From an uncultured Oscillospiraceae bacterium (GTDB lineage: Bacteria; Bacillota; Clostridia; Oscillospirales; Acutalibacteraceae): a DNA stretch of 64,000 nucleotides. Below, one piece after another: positions 42,046 through 51,718 of this stretch (position 1 is its first letter; every line of letters begins with the position of its first letter). The notes beneath the pieces are model-generated. The model saw only the letters and a program-made list of their open reading frames with translations. It had not been told where the DNA came from and searched no databases. A program made the translations under genes and the position numbers. The DNA lies in NCBI GenBank assembly GCA_900540275.1, contig UQFO01000001.1, positions 62,001 to 126,000 on the forward strand, read 5' to 3'.

Positions 42046-42780
42046 ATGCAGGAAGCAATCAGAGTGGAGCAGCTTACAAAATCATATGGCAAGCTGCTTG
42101 CAGCAGACAACATCAGTTTATCGGTAACAAGCGGCACGGTTTTCGGGCTTCTCGGAGCCAATGGCGCGGGAAAAAGTACGACGATTGAGTGTATTTTAGG
42201 AACAAAAAAAGCGGATTGCGGGCAAGCGCTTGTTCTGGGGATGAACCCGCTCACCGACCGCAAAAGACTGTTTGAAAAGGTAGGCGTCCAGTTCCAGGAA
42301 ACAAACTATCAAGACCAAATCACCGTGGCGGAGCTTTGTGAAGTCACCGCGTCGCTCTATCGTGCTCCCGCTGATTTCCATGGGTTATTGAAAAGTTTTG
42401 GAATTGCCGACAGGCAAAAAAACCTTGTCAAGGATTTATCCGGCGGACAAAGGCAGCGGCTGTTTATCGTCCTTGCGCTCATTCCTGACCCGACAGTCGT
42501 TTTTCTGGATGAGCTGACAACCGGGCTTGACGCAAAAGCGCGTCGGGAAGTTTGGAAAATCCTTTCCCGACTAAAGGAAAAGGGGCTGACTATCTTTTTG
42601 ACCTCTCACTTCATGGACGAAGTAGAAGCCCTATGCGACCAGATTTGTATTTTGAAAAAGGGGAAAATTGTGTTTCAAGGCACAGTTCACGAAGCAATCG
42701 AGGACAGCCCTTGTGACAAATTCGAGGACGCTTATCTTTGGTATACGGACGAGGAGGGACAGGCCGATGAAAACTTTTAG
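42046..42780 (+). CDS. ABC exporter ATPase
   Basis: 244 residues (site AAGGAGG). A single ABC domain of the drug/antibiotic-export type: Walker A GLLGANGAGKSTTIECILG, Q-loop VGVQFQETNYQDQITV, signature KDLSGGQRQRLFIVLAL, Walker B TVVFLDELTTGLD, and the H-loop LTSHFMDEVEALCDQI. It ends 14 bases inside the following permease gene. Downstream of a MerR-type regulator, it probably exports a toxic compound or peptide. Confidence 0.9.
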   Translation: MQEAIRVEQLTKSYGKLLAADNISLSVTSGTVFGLLGANGAGKSTTIECILGTKKADCGQALVLGMNPLTDRKRLFEKVGVQFQETNYQDQITVAELCEVTASLYRAPADFHGLLKSFGIADRQKNLVKDLSGGQRQRLFIVLALIPDPTVVFLDELTTGLDAKARREVWKILSRLKEKGLTIFLTSHFMDEVEALCDQICILKKGKIVFQGTVHEAIEDSPCDKFEDAYLWYTDEEGQADENF

Positions 42781-43510
42781 AGCAATGCTGAAAACGGAAC
42801 TGAAAATGTCGCTGCGGGGCATGGATATGTTCATATTCGCAATTTGTGTTCCGATGGTTGTTTTAGTAATTCTCGGTATCCTATACGGGGATAAACCCGC
42901 CTATGAGGGCGCGGAGCACACCTTTTTGGAACAATCCTTCGGCGCGCTTGCTGCAATTTCCATTTGCGCGGGCGGCGTTATGGGATTGCCGCTGGTCGTA
43001 TCAGACTACCGCGGCAAAGGCATATTGAAGCGTTATAAAGTCACGCCCGTTCGCCCCTCTTTGATATTATTTGTGCAGGTAACGATATACACCATTTATG
43101 CGGTTGCTTCTCTCCTGCTTTTGTACTTTGCGGCTGCCATTTTTTTTGGCTGCCAATTCCGCGGTTCGCTTGCAGCCTTTTTCGGCGGCTACCTTTTGAT
43201 AATCGTTTCCATGTTCAGTATTGGTATGATGGTAGGTGGTGTAGCGCCCAATACGAAAATAGCAGGGGTTATCGCAAGCATTTTATATTTCCCTATGCTG
43301 ATATTTTCCGGAGCGACGCTTCCTTATGAGGTTATGCCCACAGCGCTTCAAAAAATTGCGGATATTTTACCGCTGACACAGGGAATAAAATTGCTGAAAT
43401 CAGCTTTCCTGGGATTGCCGGTCGATAACGTGCTGGTTCCGCTGGCTGTTATGTCTGTTATCGCCATTATTTGTATCTCTGTATCTCTTAAATGTTTCAA
43501 ATGGGAATAA
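42767..43510 (+). CDS. ABC-2 type exporter permease
   Basis: 247 residues from the ATG at 42767 (site GAGGAGGG). Six membrane helices with the ABC-2 pattern: one anchor helix (MFIFAICVPMVVLVILGILY), a large extracellular loop, then helices ending in YFPMLIFSGATLPYEVMPTA, the characteristic family motif. KRYKVTPVRPSLILFVQV is the coupling region. Partner of the ATPase at 42046-42780. Confidence 0.88.
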   Translation: MKTFRAMLKTELKMSLRGMDMFIFAICVPMVVLVILGILYGDKPAYEGAEHTFLEQSFGALAAISICAGGVMGLPLVVSDYRGKGILKRYKVTPVRPSLILFVQVTIYTIYAVASLLLLYFAAAIFFGCQFRGSLAAFFGGYLLIIVSMFSIGMMVGGVAPNTKIAGVIASILYFPMLIFSGATLPYEVMPTALQKIADILPLTQGIKLLKSAFLGLPVDNVLVPLAVMSVIAIICISVSLKCFKWE

Positions 43511-43554
43511 GGCTTCTTATCGTTTGTATGATAAGCGGGCGATGAAAGAATAAG

Positions 43555-43583
43555 TTGACTTTGCAAATGACGTCAGATATAAT
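43555..43583 (+). promoter_or_regulatory. Promoter for the hybrid histidine kinase
   Basis: TTGACT, 17 bases, TATAAT, ending 67 bases before the start. Confidence 0.75.
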
Positions 43584-43650
43584 GTGAACAAGGTTAAAAT
43601 TGCTATTTTATGTCTGATTTGCCCGTAATTTACAGTCGAGGAGAATGGCT

Positions 43651-46104
43651 ATGGAGCAACATGATACCGCGCTGCCAGAACAAAAAACTGGAATAGTAAA
43701 GGCGGCAGAAGGCCCTGTCGATGAAAAACAGGCCGGCCATTCTTTTTCTCAACGGGACTGTTTAGAGAAAAAAGCAGGTTATTTTAAATGGATGCTCGAC
43801 GAATATGTGGGCAACGTCTATATAGCCGACTTGGATACGTATGAGCTGCTTTACCTCAACCAGGCTTCCTGCGATACCCTGGGCCTTCCTCTTCAAAAAA
43901 CGCTGGGACGTAAATGCTATGAGGTAATTCAGGGGCGTAATTCACCCTGCCCGTTCTGTACCAACGCGCGCTTGACCGAGGATGAATTTTATGAATGGGA
44001 ATTTTACAATCCGGTTCTCAAACGTACCTTTATTATTAAAAACCGCGTGATTGACTGGGAAGGGCACAGGGCGCGTCTGGAGCTGTCGCATGATAATTAC
44101 AGCCTGGAGTATAAACTGGAAAAAAAGGACCGGGAACGGGAAGCAATCCTCAGGACGATTCCCGGAGGGTTTGTGCGGATAGACGCCCGCGATATGAACA
44201 CGGTCCTCTGGTATGGCGGCGGATTTTTGCAGTTGATAGGCTATACAAAGGAGCAGTTTGAAAAGGAACTGAATACCACCTGCGCTTATGTTCACCCGGA
44301 GGACATGGAGCGTACAATCGGTATCATGAAAAACTCTAAAAAAACAGGAGTGGACACGGTTGCGGAAGCGCGCGTCGTTACACGCAGCGGAGAAACAAAA
44401 ATTCTGACGATGACATTCAGCTATGTCAGCGGGGAAAACAGCTGGGACGGTATCCCTTCCTTTTACAGCGTCGGCCTGGATGTAACGAAGGACCGGATGG
44501 AGCAGGAACGCCAGCGCAGGGCGCTGGAAGACGCTTACCAGTCCGCGCGGGTCGCAAGCTCTGCTAAAACCAATTTTCTATCCTCCATGTCACATGACAT
44601 CCGAACGCCTATGAACGCCATTATGGGTATGACTGCCATTGCGCAGGCAAACCTGGGCTCGCCTGAAAAAATAAACGACTGCCTGAATAAAATCAATGTA
44701 TCGAGCCGTCATTTACTCAGCCTGATTAACGAAGTGCTCGATATGTCCAAAATTGAAAGCGGCAAAATAGACCTTTCGCTCAGCCCGGTAAACCTTGCGA
44801 AGCTGGTTGAAGGCGTAATGAATATGTGCCGTCCGTTGATTACGGAAAAACAGCAGCAGTTTCAGATAAGTATTGGAAAAGTCCTGCATGAAAATGTAAT
44901 TGCCGATGGAGGCCGCCTTCAGCAGGCTTTAATGAATATTCTCTCGAACGCTATTAAATACACGCCCCAAGGCGGGATAATTTCCCTTAGAATTAACGAG
45001 TTGTATTCGCCGATTCCAGGAAAAGGCCAGTATGAATTCATTTGCGCTGACAACGGGATTGGGATTTCCAGTGAATTTATGCCGAAAATTTTCGAGCCGT
45101 TTTCACGTGCCGAGGACCCGCGTATCAGTAAAACGCAGGGAACGGGGCTTGGCATGGCGATTACAGAAAATATTGTCCATATGATGAACGGGACCATCAA
45201 CGTTCAGAGCAGGCTGGGAGAAGGCAGTGAATTTACGCTATCGGTCCCCCTTGAGCTGTGCGAAAAAGAAGAAGCGTGCAGCGGGGAGCTGGCAGGGCTG
45301 CCCGTCCTGGTGGTAGACGATGATCAAATTACATGTGAAAACGCCACAGCCCTTTTAGATGAATTGGGGATGCGCGGCTACTGGGTACTGTCAGGCAGGG
45401 AAGCGGTCAGCCTGATTGCGGCGGCACATGAGCGGCAGGACGATTTCTTCGCGGTAATACTCGATTGGAAAATGCCGGAGATGGATGGAATGGAAACCGT
45501 CAAGGCTATCCGGAAGAAATTGGGCGGAAACGTTCCCATTATTGTAATATCAGCTTATGATTATTCCGATATTGAAGATGATTTTTTACTTGCCGGCGCC
45601 GACGCCTTTATTACAAAGCCGCTCTTCAAGTCCAAAATGCTTCATGTGCTTCAGATGTTCTGTGATGAAAACGCGGCGCAGGCTGAACATATACCGGCTC
45701 CGGAAAAGCGGCTGGACCTGTCTGGAAAACACATCCTGCTGGCAGAGGACAACGAATTAAACCGTGAAATAATTATAGAGCTGCTCCAGATGCAGAATAT
45801 TATCGTGGATACCGCGGAGAATGGGCAGCGTGCCGTGGAATTGCTGGCGGATTCCGCCATAGGGGAATACAGCGCGGTTTTGATGGATATACAGATGCCT
45901 GTAATGGACGGCTATGAAGCAACGCTGAAAATCCGCGGGCTGGACCGGGACGACGCAAAGACGGTACCGATTATTGCGCTGACAGCCAACGCCTTCGCCG
46001 CCGATGTGGGAAAGGCGCGCAACGTCGGGATGAACGACCATATCGCAAAACCGATTGATATTCATTTCTTAATGGACACCCTGCAGAAATGGATGGGCAA
46101 ATAA
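43651..46104 (+). CDS. Cytoplasmic PAS hybrid histidine kinase with two receiver domains
   Basis: 817 residues from the ATG at 43651, seven bases after GAGGAG; the ATG at 43645 is too close. No membrane helix, so a cytoplasmic sensor. Order: PAS about 45-150 (NVYIADLDTYELLYLNQASC, with a CPFC pair), a second PAS about 170-290, HisKA with phospho-His in FLSSMSHDIRTPMNAIMGM, HATPase (NILSNAIKYTPQGG, DNGIGISSEF, GTGLGMAI), and receiver 1 (VLVVDDD, phospho-Asp in ILDWKMPEMDG). Receiver 2 follows (ILLAEDN, phospho-Asp in LMDIQMPVMDG). No separate response regulator or output domain is encoded nearby, so the target is unknown. Confidence 0.9.
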   Translation: MEQHDTALPEQKTGIVKAAEGPVDEKQAGHSFSQRDCLEKKAGYFKWMLDEYVGNVYIADLDTYELLYLNQASCDTLGLPLQKTLGRKCYEVIQGRNSPCPFCTNARLTEDEFYEWEFYNPVLKRTFIIKNRVIDWEGHRARLELSHDNYSLEYKLEKKDREREAILRTIPGGFVRIDARDMNTVLWYGGGFLQLIGYTKEQFEKELNTTCAYVHPEDMERTIGIMKNSKKTGVDTVAEARVVTRSGETKILTMTFSYVSGENSWDGIPSFYSVGLDVTKDRMEQERQRRALEDAYQSARVASSAKTNFLSSMSHDIRTPMNAIMGMTAIAQANLGSPEKINDCLNKINVSSRHLLSLINEVLDMSKIESGKIDLSLSPVNLAKLVEGVMNMCRPLITEKQQQFQISIGKVLHENVIADGGRLQQALMNILSNAIKYTPQGGIISLRINELYSPIPGKGQYEFICADNGIGISSEFMPKIFEPFSRAEDPRISKTQGTGLGMAITENIVHMMNGTINVQSRLGEGSEFTLSVPLELCEKEEACSGELAGLPVLVVDDDQITCENATALLDELGMRGYWVLSGREAVSLIAAAHERQDDFFAVILDWKMPEMDGMETVKAIRKKLGGNVPIIVISAYDYSDIEDDFLLAGADAFITKPLFKSKMLHVLQMFCDENAAQAEHIPAPEKRLDLSGKHILLAEDNELNREIIIELLQMQNIIVDTAENGQRAVELLADSAIGEYSAVLMDIQMPVMDGYEATLKIRGLDRDDAKTVPIIALTANAFAADVGKARNVGMNDHIAKPIDIHFLMDTLQKWMGK

Positions 46105-46120
46105 CACAGTGAAGCTCATA

Positions 46121-46160
46121 AAAGAGGCCCCCGGAAAATTCATCCGGGAGCCTCTTTTTT
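46121..46160 (+). terminator. Terminator of the hybrid kinase gene
   Basis: AAAGAGGCCCCCGG / CCGGGAGCCTCTTT stem (one mismatch) followed by TTT. Confidence 0.85.
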
Positions 46161-46261
46161 GCATCGTTTCCATGCTTTGATGACAGGCCGCGAATCACGC
46201 CGCTCTGGCATTCTTTGTTTGGAGAGCGTATAATGGGCGTTACGGGGTGGGAGGGAAAACT

Positions 46262-47719
46262 ATGATATATACCAACAGCCAGGAACAGACGGTTTACCGC
46301 AGCCTCGCCAGCCAGATACAGCTGGGCTTCTATGAGGATGGAGAACGTTTTCCGTCCGCCCAGGAAATAGCCCGCCGTTACCAGATATCCTACTGCCCGG
46401 CACAGCGGGCCCTCAAGTTGCTTGAAAACGACGGCCTTATTCGGCTTTGCAGGGGAAAGGAGACCTCCGTCCTAAGAAAACCCTATGATGATTATTTGAA
46501 CAGCACAATTTTTTTCAGCCGTATAGAAGCGCTTGATGACCTGAACCGTTCTCTGAAGCTGATTTCATCCCCGATTTGTTTTCAGGGGCTTTGCGCGGCG
46601 GGAAACGGCGGGAACGAAAAGCAATTCATGGAGATATACGGCTGCGCTCATCCCGGGAAACGTCTTTACCGGTTATTTGTACAGGCGCTGTGCGCCTTGG
46701 GCAGCCGGTCCGCGCTGAACCTTTACTATGATATCGGCGCCTTTACTGAAAGCGCGTTTCTGGACATATTAAATAAACTATACGGTGAAAATGGAGCGGA
46801 GCTTCTTTTATCACAGTTTTCGGATTCCTTTCTTCAAAGCATGCGGGATTGCAGGGAACGGCGCTTGAAAGAAGGAAGGAACAGGCTGAATGAGATGCAG
46901 GACGCCTTTTTTGAAAAAACAGGGCGATATTTTGAACCTGCAAAGAAAAAATGCAGAGAAAAGAGGCAAACAAGCTTTTTGTGGGAACCGAATAAGGGAA
47001 GGAACAGGTACTGCGACGTCATCGCAGTCGACCTGCTGCGCAAAATCGGCCAGGGAATTCATCCTGTCGGGACGCTGTTTCCAAGCAACGCGGTTTTGGC
47101 GGACATTTACCATGTCTCTGAAATGACAATCCGCCGGACCGTCGGGCTGATGAATCAATTGGGCGTTTCAGAAACGCGCAACGGCGTAGGAACCCGTGTG
47201 GTAAGCGCGGGGGATGAGTCTACGCCATATAAAATGAAAAGCCTGATGAGCAATAACAAATTCATCTGTTTTTTGGAAGCGCTCCAATTGCTTGCGATTA
47301 CCGGAAAACCTGTACTTGCGTACACTTTTCCGCATTGCCCCGCGGAATCGCTCGGCGCAATCTCCCGCGCGGCTGGAATAAAGGTGCAGTATGCAGCCGT
47401 CAATGCCACTGTCGGCGCGTTGCTCCAGGCGGCGGCCCGTCATTGCCCACTGGCGGCAATTCGAGAAATTTACAGTAAAATTACCCTGCTGCTGCTCTTT
47501 GGCAGCATACTGCAAATCCGTGGCGGCGAATATGGACGGTTCCCCGGCTGGCCGGAAATTTCGCGGAATATTTGCGAAAGCCTGGAAGAGGGGGACGGCA
47601 TCCGTCTGGCGGCATCCGCCGATACCTTATTTAAAAATTGTTTTGCCGTTATGAAAGAGAAGCTGTTGGAGCTGGGAATTGCTGGCGCGGATAAGGTGTA
47701 CACGCCGTTTGATATATAA
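46262..47719 (+). CDS. GntR-type regulator with two winged-helix domains
   Basis: 485 residues from the ATG at 46262 (site GGGAGGG). Winged helix 1 is at about 5-75: QLGFYEDGERFPSAQEIARR, then QRALKLLENDGLIRLCRGKE. A second, complete GntR head lies at about 255-325: GIHPVGTLFPSNAVLADIYH, then TIRRTVGLMNQLGVSETRNG. Between them is a helical stretch, and a further helical region without a recognised ligand domain ends the protein. Two heads in one chain could bind a double operator. It stands alone between terminators; regulated genes unknown, the secreted-protein genes downstream being candidates by position only. Confidence 0.75.
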   Translation: MIYTNSQEQTVYRSLASQIQLGFYEDGERFPSAQEIARRYQISYCPAQRALKLLENDGLIRLCRGKETSVLRKPYDDYLNSTIFFSRIEALDDLNRSLKLISSPICFQGLCAAGNGGNEKQFMEIYGCAHPGKRLYRLFVQALCALGSRSALNLYYDIGAFTESAFLDILNKLYGENGAELLLSQFSDSFLQSMRDCRERRLKEGRNRLNEMQDAFFEKTGRYFEPAKKKCREKRQTSFLWEPNKGRNRYCDVIAVDLLRKIGQGIHPVGTLFPSNAVLADIYHVSEMTIRRTVGLMNQLGVSETRNGVGTRVVSAGDESTPYKMKSLMSNNKFICFLEALQLLAITGKPVLAYTFPHCPAESLGAISRAAGIKVQYAAVNATVGALLQAAARHCPLAAIREIYSKITLLLLFGSILQIRGGEYGRFPGWPEISRNICESLEEGDGIRLAASADTLFKNCFAVMKEKLLELGIAGADKVYTPFDI

Positions 47720-47792
47720 AATACATGTCCTGAAAACGGGACGCGTTTTGTATACCTACGAAAAAATTGTTTCTGCCGCCTTGCGGTGGGGA

Positions 47793-47830
47793 GGACAGCC
47801 GTTCGCTTTCTATAGGCTGTCCCATCTTTT
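47793..47830 (+). terminator. Terminator of the GntR gene
   Basis: GGACAGCC / GGCTGTCC stem followed by CATCTTTT. The remainder of the gap up to the promoter at 47993 is AT-rich with no gene I can see. Confidence 0.55.
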
Positions 47831-47992
47831 GTTGACCGAACCGGCCGATGGTATTTTATGCCCTTTGCAATTTTGGAGAAAATGCAGGAATTATATTTGG
47901 TATATTCATTTGTGGGAAGTGTAAAAATTTTTTCACCATTATGGAACGTTATTCCATTATAAATAGAATGTGGGAAAAACCTGAGAAAGTCG

Positions 47993-48022
47993 TTGACTTT
48001 TCTCTGCAAACAGGAATATAAT
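47993..48022 (+). promoter_or_regulatory. Promoter for the nitrilase-dockerin gene
   Basis: TTGACT, 18 bases, TATAAT. The leader to the start codon is about 160 bases, AT-rich and without a recognised riboswitch. Confidence 0.65.
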
Positions 48023-48186
48023 AACAACAAAGAAAAAACAACCAATGCTTTGATTTGCAATTTTTATTTTAAAATCTTGCGTTGGGGCGAGGAAAATTTT
48101 ATAGTAAGAGATGGGAAACAATGGCGTTTGCATAAGAGCAGACTGCGCTTGTTTCCCTTTTTCTTTATAAATTTTTAGGAAAGTGG

Positions 48187-50511
48187 ATGGTCGCTATGAC
48201 AAAGAGAAGCGTATTCAAAGGCTCGCTTGCCGTGTTTTTGGCTGTAATTCTGGCGGCGGGTGCAATTGTTTGCACCTATGCCGCCGGCTACAGCCGGGAG
48301 GAGCGGCTGCCCCAGCCGCGCGTAAGCCATACGTTTACGCCAAACGAGCTCGGCGTGGTGAATTTTCAAACGGTATGGGGCGATAAGCGGGCCAATGTGG
48401 AAAGCATGAAGCAATACGTCGAACAGGCGTATAAAAAAGGGGTGAAAATCCTGCTGTTCCCTGAAATGTGCGTGACCGGTTATGCTTCGTCGAGCAATAC
48501 TGATTCGGAAATCTACAAAATGGCGGTAAACCAGGCGGAAACCGTAAACGGCCCCACTGCGAAAACCTTCTCTGCGCTTTCAAAGCAGTATGGTATGTGG
48601 ATTGTATACGGGGCGACGGAGGTCGTCCCGGGAGATAAGGAGCACGCCTATAACTCGGCGTTTGCCTGTTCACCGGAAGGCAGGGCGACCTCCTATCAGA
48701 AAATCACGCCGGTGGAGGGCTCGTGGTGTATCCCCGGGGAAAACCCGGTTCTCATCGATGCGGGCGAGTACGGAAAAATCGGACTGAGCATCTGCTACGA
48801 TACCTACGCCATGCCTGAAATCGGCCGGTATTACGCGGCAAAGGGCTGTAACCTGCTCCTGAATCCGACAGCAACCTCACGCAGCTTTACCGATATAGAC
48901 GGCGACGGTATCGAGGATGACCAGGGATGGATTTGGTATTATAAAAACCGGCTGGAAAGCATTGCCTCCCGTGAAGGCTATACCGTCCTGAGCGCAAATC
49001 TCGTAAACGGCGATGGCCCCCGATTACAAGACGGTAAATATACCTATAACTTCCCAGGCGGCAGCGTTATTATCGGGGCGGCGGGCTCCGGCCCCGTTTA
49101 TTATGCCGGAGCTGAGGCGGCAGACGGGGAGCCCGGCCAGAACGCGAACATCATCACAGCCGTTCCTGGCCTGGTGACCAACAGCGTAGAGCTGCAAGCT
49201 TCGACCGGCTCCACCTGCCGCAACAGCGACTTTGCCCCCGAAATGTATGCAAAGTGGTACAAGGAGCTTGCGGATAAACAGGCGGCGGGCGAACCGCTTC
49301 GCTATTCGGGCAGTGTTACAGACGGTCCGGTGGCGGCGGTCGTCAATATGCCGGGCGTTTGGGGCGACAAGCAGAAAAATATCGATAATATGACTGCGTA
49401 TATTAAAGAAGCCGGGGAGAAGGGCGTCGACATCCTGGTTTTCCCGGAGACGGTCCTGACCGGTTATGAATGGAAAACGCCCGATACAGACCCATTTTAC
49501 CAGGAGACCGGAAAAGCCATGCAGGCCGCGCTTGCGGAAACGGTGCCCGGTCCCACAACCAGCCTGCTTTCGGAATACGCAAAGCAGTACGGCATGTACA
49601 TTATCTTTGGCATGACGCAGAAGACAGATGAACCTATCTACGACGAAGGTGTGGAAAAGGTCTACAATTCGGCGGCGGTGCTGTATCCCGACGGTAAGAT
49701 TGATGCGTACCAGAAGATGCACCGCGCAGGCTCGGAGTCCAAGTGGTCCGTCCCGGGAGACACACCTTATATGTTTGAAACAAGGTGGGGCAGGGCTGGC
49801 ATCGACATCTGCCGCGACGGGCATTTCTACCCGGAGCTTGGACGGTATTACGCGGCAATGGGCTGCACGCTGTTCATCCATCCCACCGCAACGACAGGAA
49901 ACCCCTGGTACAGGGAAACGCGCATCGGCTCCTATACGGACCGTGACGGTATGGCGGCAATTACCTGCAACCTGCTCGGCCCCGACGGCACTTATGACGA
50001 GCGTACAGGCTCTTGGAGCGGCGGTTTGTTTGCAAGCACCAGCCTGATTATTACAAAGTACCACAATCCGGAGACCGGCAGAACAGGATTTGACCCGGAA
50101 ACGGGCTGCGCAATCGACTTGAACGGGACGGGTTCCGCATCGGAAGGCTTTTCAGAGCGCGGCACGAGCCCGGAAGGGCTGGAAATTGCAAAGATGAATC
50201 TCAGCGGCTGCGGATTTAGTATCTCTAATTTTAATCCAAGGCTCGTTTCAAAAATGTACGATGAGCTCGCACAGCTTTACCGTAAGGATTATACTTCAAT
50301 TTACAGCGCTGAGGAAAGCCTCGCGAGCTACGGCGACGTTACGCGCGACGGAGAGCTTGCGCTATCAGATGTGCTGGAAATCCAGAAGTACCTTGCGCTG
50401 GCGGCGGAGCTCTCGTCAGCGGACAGAAAATTTGCAGACTACGACGCGAATGGATTTATCAACATGACTGACGTTTTGAAAATCCAGAATAAGCTTGCAA
50501 AAATTGCATAA
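48187..50511 (+). CDS. Secreted tandem carbon-nitrogen hydrolase (nitrilase fold) with C-terminal dockerin
   Basis: 774 residues. The signal peptide is about 1-33 (GSLAVFLAVILAAGAIVCTY). Two nitrilase-fold domains follow. Domain 1 (about 55-340) has Glu in LLFPEMCVTGY, Lys in YQKITPVEG and Cys in LSICYDTYAMPEIG. Domain 2 (about 380-670) has Glu in LVFPETVLTGY, Lys in YQKMHRAG and Cys in DICRDGHFYPELG. Both Glu-Lys-Cys triads are complete, so both halves could cleave amides or nitriles. The last 60 residues are a dockerin: YGDVTRDGELALSDVLEIQK, then DYDANGFINMTDVLKIQNKL. It should therefore be anchored to a cohesin outside the cell. An amide-bearing polymer, peptide or amidated sugar is the expected type of substrate, but this is inference. 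Confidence 0.9.
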   Translation: MVAMTKRSVFKGSLAVFLAVILAAGAIVCTYAAGYSREERLPQPRVSHTFTPNELGVVNFQTVWGDKRANVESMKQYVEQAYKKGVKILLFPEMCVTGYASSSNTDSEIYKMAVNQAETVNGPTAKTFSALSKQYGMWIVYGATEVVPGDKEHAYNSAFACSPEGRATSYQKITPVEGSWCIPGENPVLIDAGEYGKIGLSICYDTYAMPEIGRYYAAKGCNLLLNPTATSRSFTDIDGDGIEDDQGWIWYYKNRLESIASREGYTVLSANLVNGDGPRLQDGKYTYNFPGGSVIIGAAGSGPVYYAGAEAADGEPGQNANIITAVPGLVTNSVELQASTGSTCRNSDFAPEMYAKWYKELADKQAAGEPLRYSGSVTDGPVAAVVNMPGVWGDKQKNIDNMTAYIKEAGEKGVDILVFPETVLTGYEWKTPDTDPFYQETGKAMQAALAETVPGPTTSLLSEYAKQYGMYIIFGMTQKTDEPIYDEGVEKVYNSAAVLYPDGKIDAYQKMHRAGSESKWSVPGDTPYMFETRWGRAGIDICRDGHFYPELGRYYAAMGCTLFIHPTATTGNPWYRETRIGSYTDRDGMAAITCNLLGPDGTYDERTGSWSGGLFASTSLIITKYHNPETGRTGFDPETGCAIDLNGTGSASEGFSERGTSPEGLEIAKMNLSGCGFSISNFNPRLVSKMYDELAQLYRKDYTSIYSAEESLASYGDVTRDGELALSDVLEIQKYLALAAELSSADRKFADYDANGFINMTDVLKIQNKLAKIA

Positions 50512-50544
50512 ATAAAACTGCCCGTAACGCTCCTTTATACAGTA

Positions 50545-50583
50545 CCTCACCGGAAGAAGTTTTTCTTCCGGTGAGGCGTTTTT
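50545..50583 (+). terminator. Terminator of the nitrilase-dockerin gene
   Basis: CCTCACCGGAAG / CTTCCGGTGAGG stem followed by CGTTTTTATA. Confidence 0.85.
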
Positions 50584-50713
50584 ATATATAATGTATAATA
50601 TACAATTGTATGACAAAAAATGACATGCGTTTTTAATCATTTATGGTATTCTAATAATGGGATTATGAGTGCACGCATTTTCCATAAAAATTGTTAAGGA
50701 GTATCAATTTAGG

Positions 50714-51655
50714 ATGAAGAGGAAAATCAAAAAAACAATCTGTACTTTATTAGCTGCCGTGCTTCTTGCGGCTATGTTCCTAGTTCCCGCTTCAGCTGTA
50801 ACCGGAAGCGGGGTCGATATCCTGTTTTCAAAGCCGGCGGGCTGGAGTGGAAATATTAAAATCCACCTGTGGAATGCGGGTTCATACGATACCAATTGGC
50901 CCGGCGTTTCCATGACAGATGAGGGAAACGGCTGGTACCGTTACAAAAACAGCAATTTGAGCAGCTGCAGCATTGTCGTCAACGACGGCAGCGGCAACCA
51001 GACAGCGGATTTACAAGTCAGCGGTATGGTCACGGTTAAGGATAACCATGTCCTGGAGCGTTCCCAGAAGTACATTCCGGTCTATTTTGAACGCCCCAGC
51101 GACTGGGGAACCGACATCCGCGTTTATTATTACTCAGACGACGCCGACGAAGTGGAAATGTACTCTTGGCCCGGCATTTCCATGAATAATTATTACACGG
51201 ATGAATATGTGTACGATATCAAAGAAATCGAAAATGCCAGGATTATCTTTACCGACGGCGTGCACCAGTATCCGGCGCGGAACGAGCCCGGTATTCAGGC
51301 AAAGGGCGGAGAAAATGTTCGGTATTATGGGAAATGGTCCACTCCGTCTTTGGAAATTGAGAAAAGCAGATTCAAGTCAATGGAGGCGCCCGAAACAGTG
51401 CGGGTAAATCAAGAATTTGACATTACAGTGGACTTTGAAAAGGTACCCGGAATATGGGATTATTTTAGCTGTGCAGCTTCAGGGTTTCAGCTAATTGATA
51501 CGAAAAAGCCGGATGAAAAGACTGTTGTTTACACCGTTAAATTTACCGAGCCCGGCAACAAAACGGTCGGTATGGGATATGCGGTCGGTTACGGCGGCGA
51601 CAACAGGAAACATCAGCGCGACGGCGGCATCAGCATCGACATCAATGTAATTTAA
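50714..51655 (+). CDS. Secreted protein with two CBM26-like starch-binding modules and an Ig-like domain
   Basis: 313 residues from the ATG at 50714; AAGGAG lies 13 bases upstream, a loose spacing. Signal peptide about 1-28 (TICTLLAAVLLAAMFLVPAS, cut near ASA). Two similar modules follow. Module 1 is ILFSKPAGWSGNIKIHLWN, then NWPGVSMTDEGNGWYRY, then VVNDGSGNQT. Module 2 is VYFERPSDWGTDIRVYYY, then SWPGISMNNYYTDEYVY, then IIFTDGVHQYPA. This W-x-N...WPG-x-M...W/Y-x-Y pattern is that of starch-binding modules of family 26. A C-terminal beta domain (about 230-313) looks Ig-like. There is no dockerin, anchor or catalytic domain, so it may be a free starch-binding protein or a subunit of a larger complex. 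Confidence 0.78.
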   Translation: MKRKIKKTICTLLAAVLLAAMFLVPASAVTGSGVDILFSKPAGWSGNIKIHLWNAGSYDTNWPGVSMTDEGNGWYRYKNSNLSSCSIVVNDGSGNQTADLQVSGMVTVKDNHVLERSQKYIPVYFERPSDWGTDIRVYYYSDDADEVEMYSWPGISMNNYYTDEYVYDIKEIENARIIFTDGVHQYPARNEPGIQAKGGENVRYYGKWSTPSLEIEKSRFKSMEAPETVRVNQEFDITVDFEKVPGIWDYFSCAASGFQLIDTKKPDEKTVVYTVKFTEPGNKTVGMGYAVGYGGDNRKHQRDGGISIDINVI

Positions 51656-51672
51656 TTTATGGCGAAACAAAG

Positions 51673-51699
51673 CATCCGCTGAAAACAGCGGATGTTTTT
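51673..51699 (+). terminator. Terminator of the CBM26-like gene
   Basis: CATCCGCT gaaaac AGCGGATG stem followed by TTTTT. Confidence 0.88.
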
Positions 51700-51718
51700 C
51701 TCAGCCTGTTTTTGGCGC

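Noticed and set aside
49024..50064. 346-codon leftward open frame opposite the nitrilase-dockerin gene
   Set aside because: Antisense shadow of a gene with two intact catalytic triads; Cys/His/Arg-rich nonsense composition.
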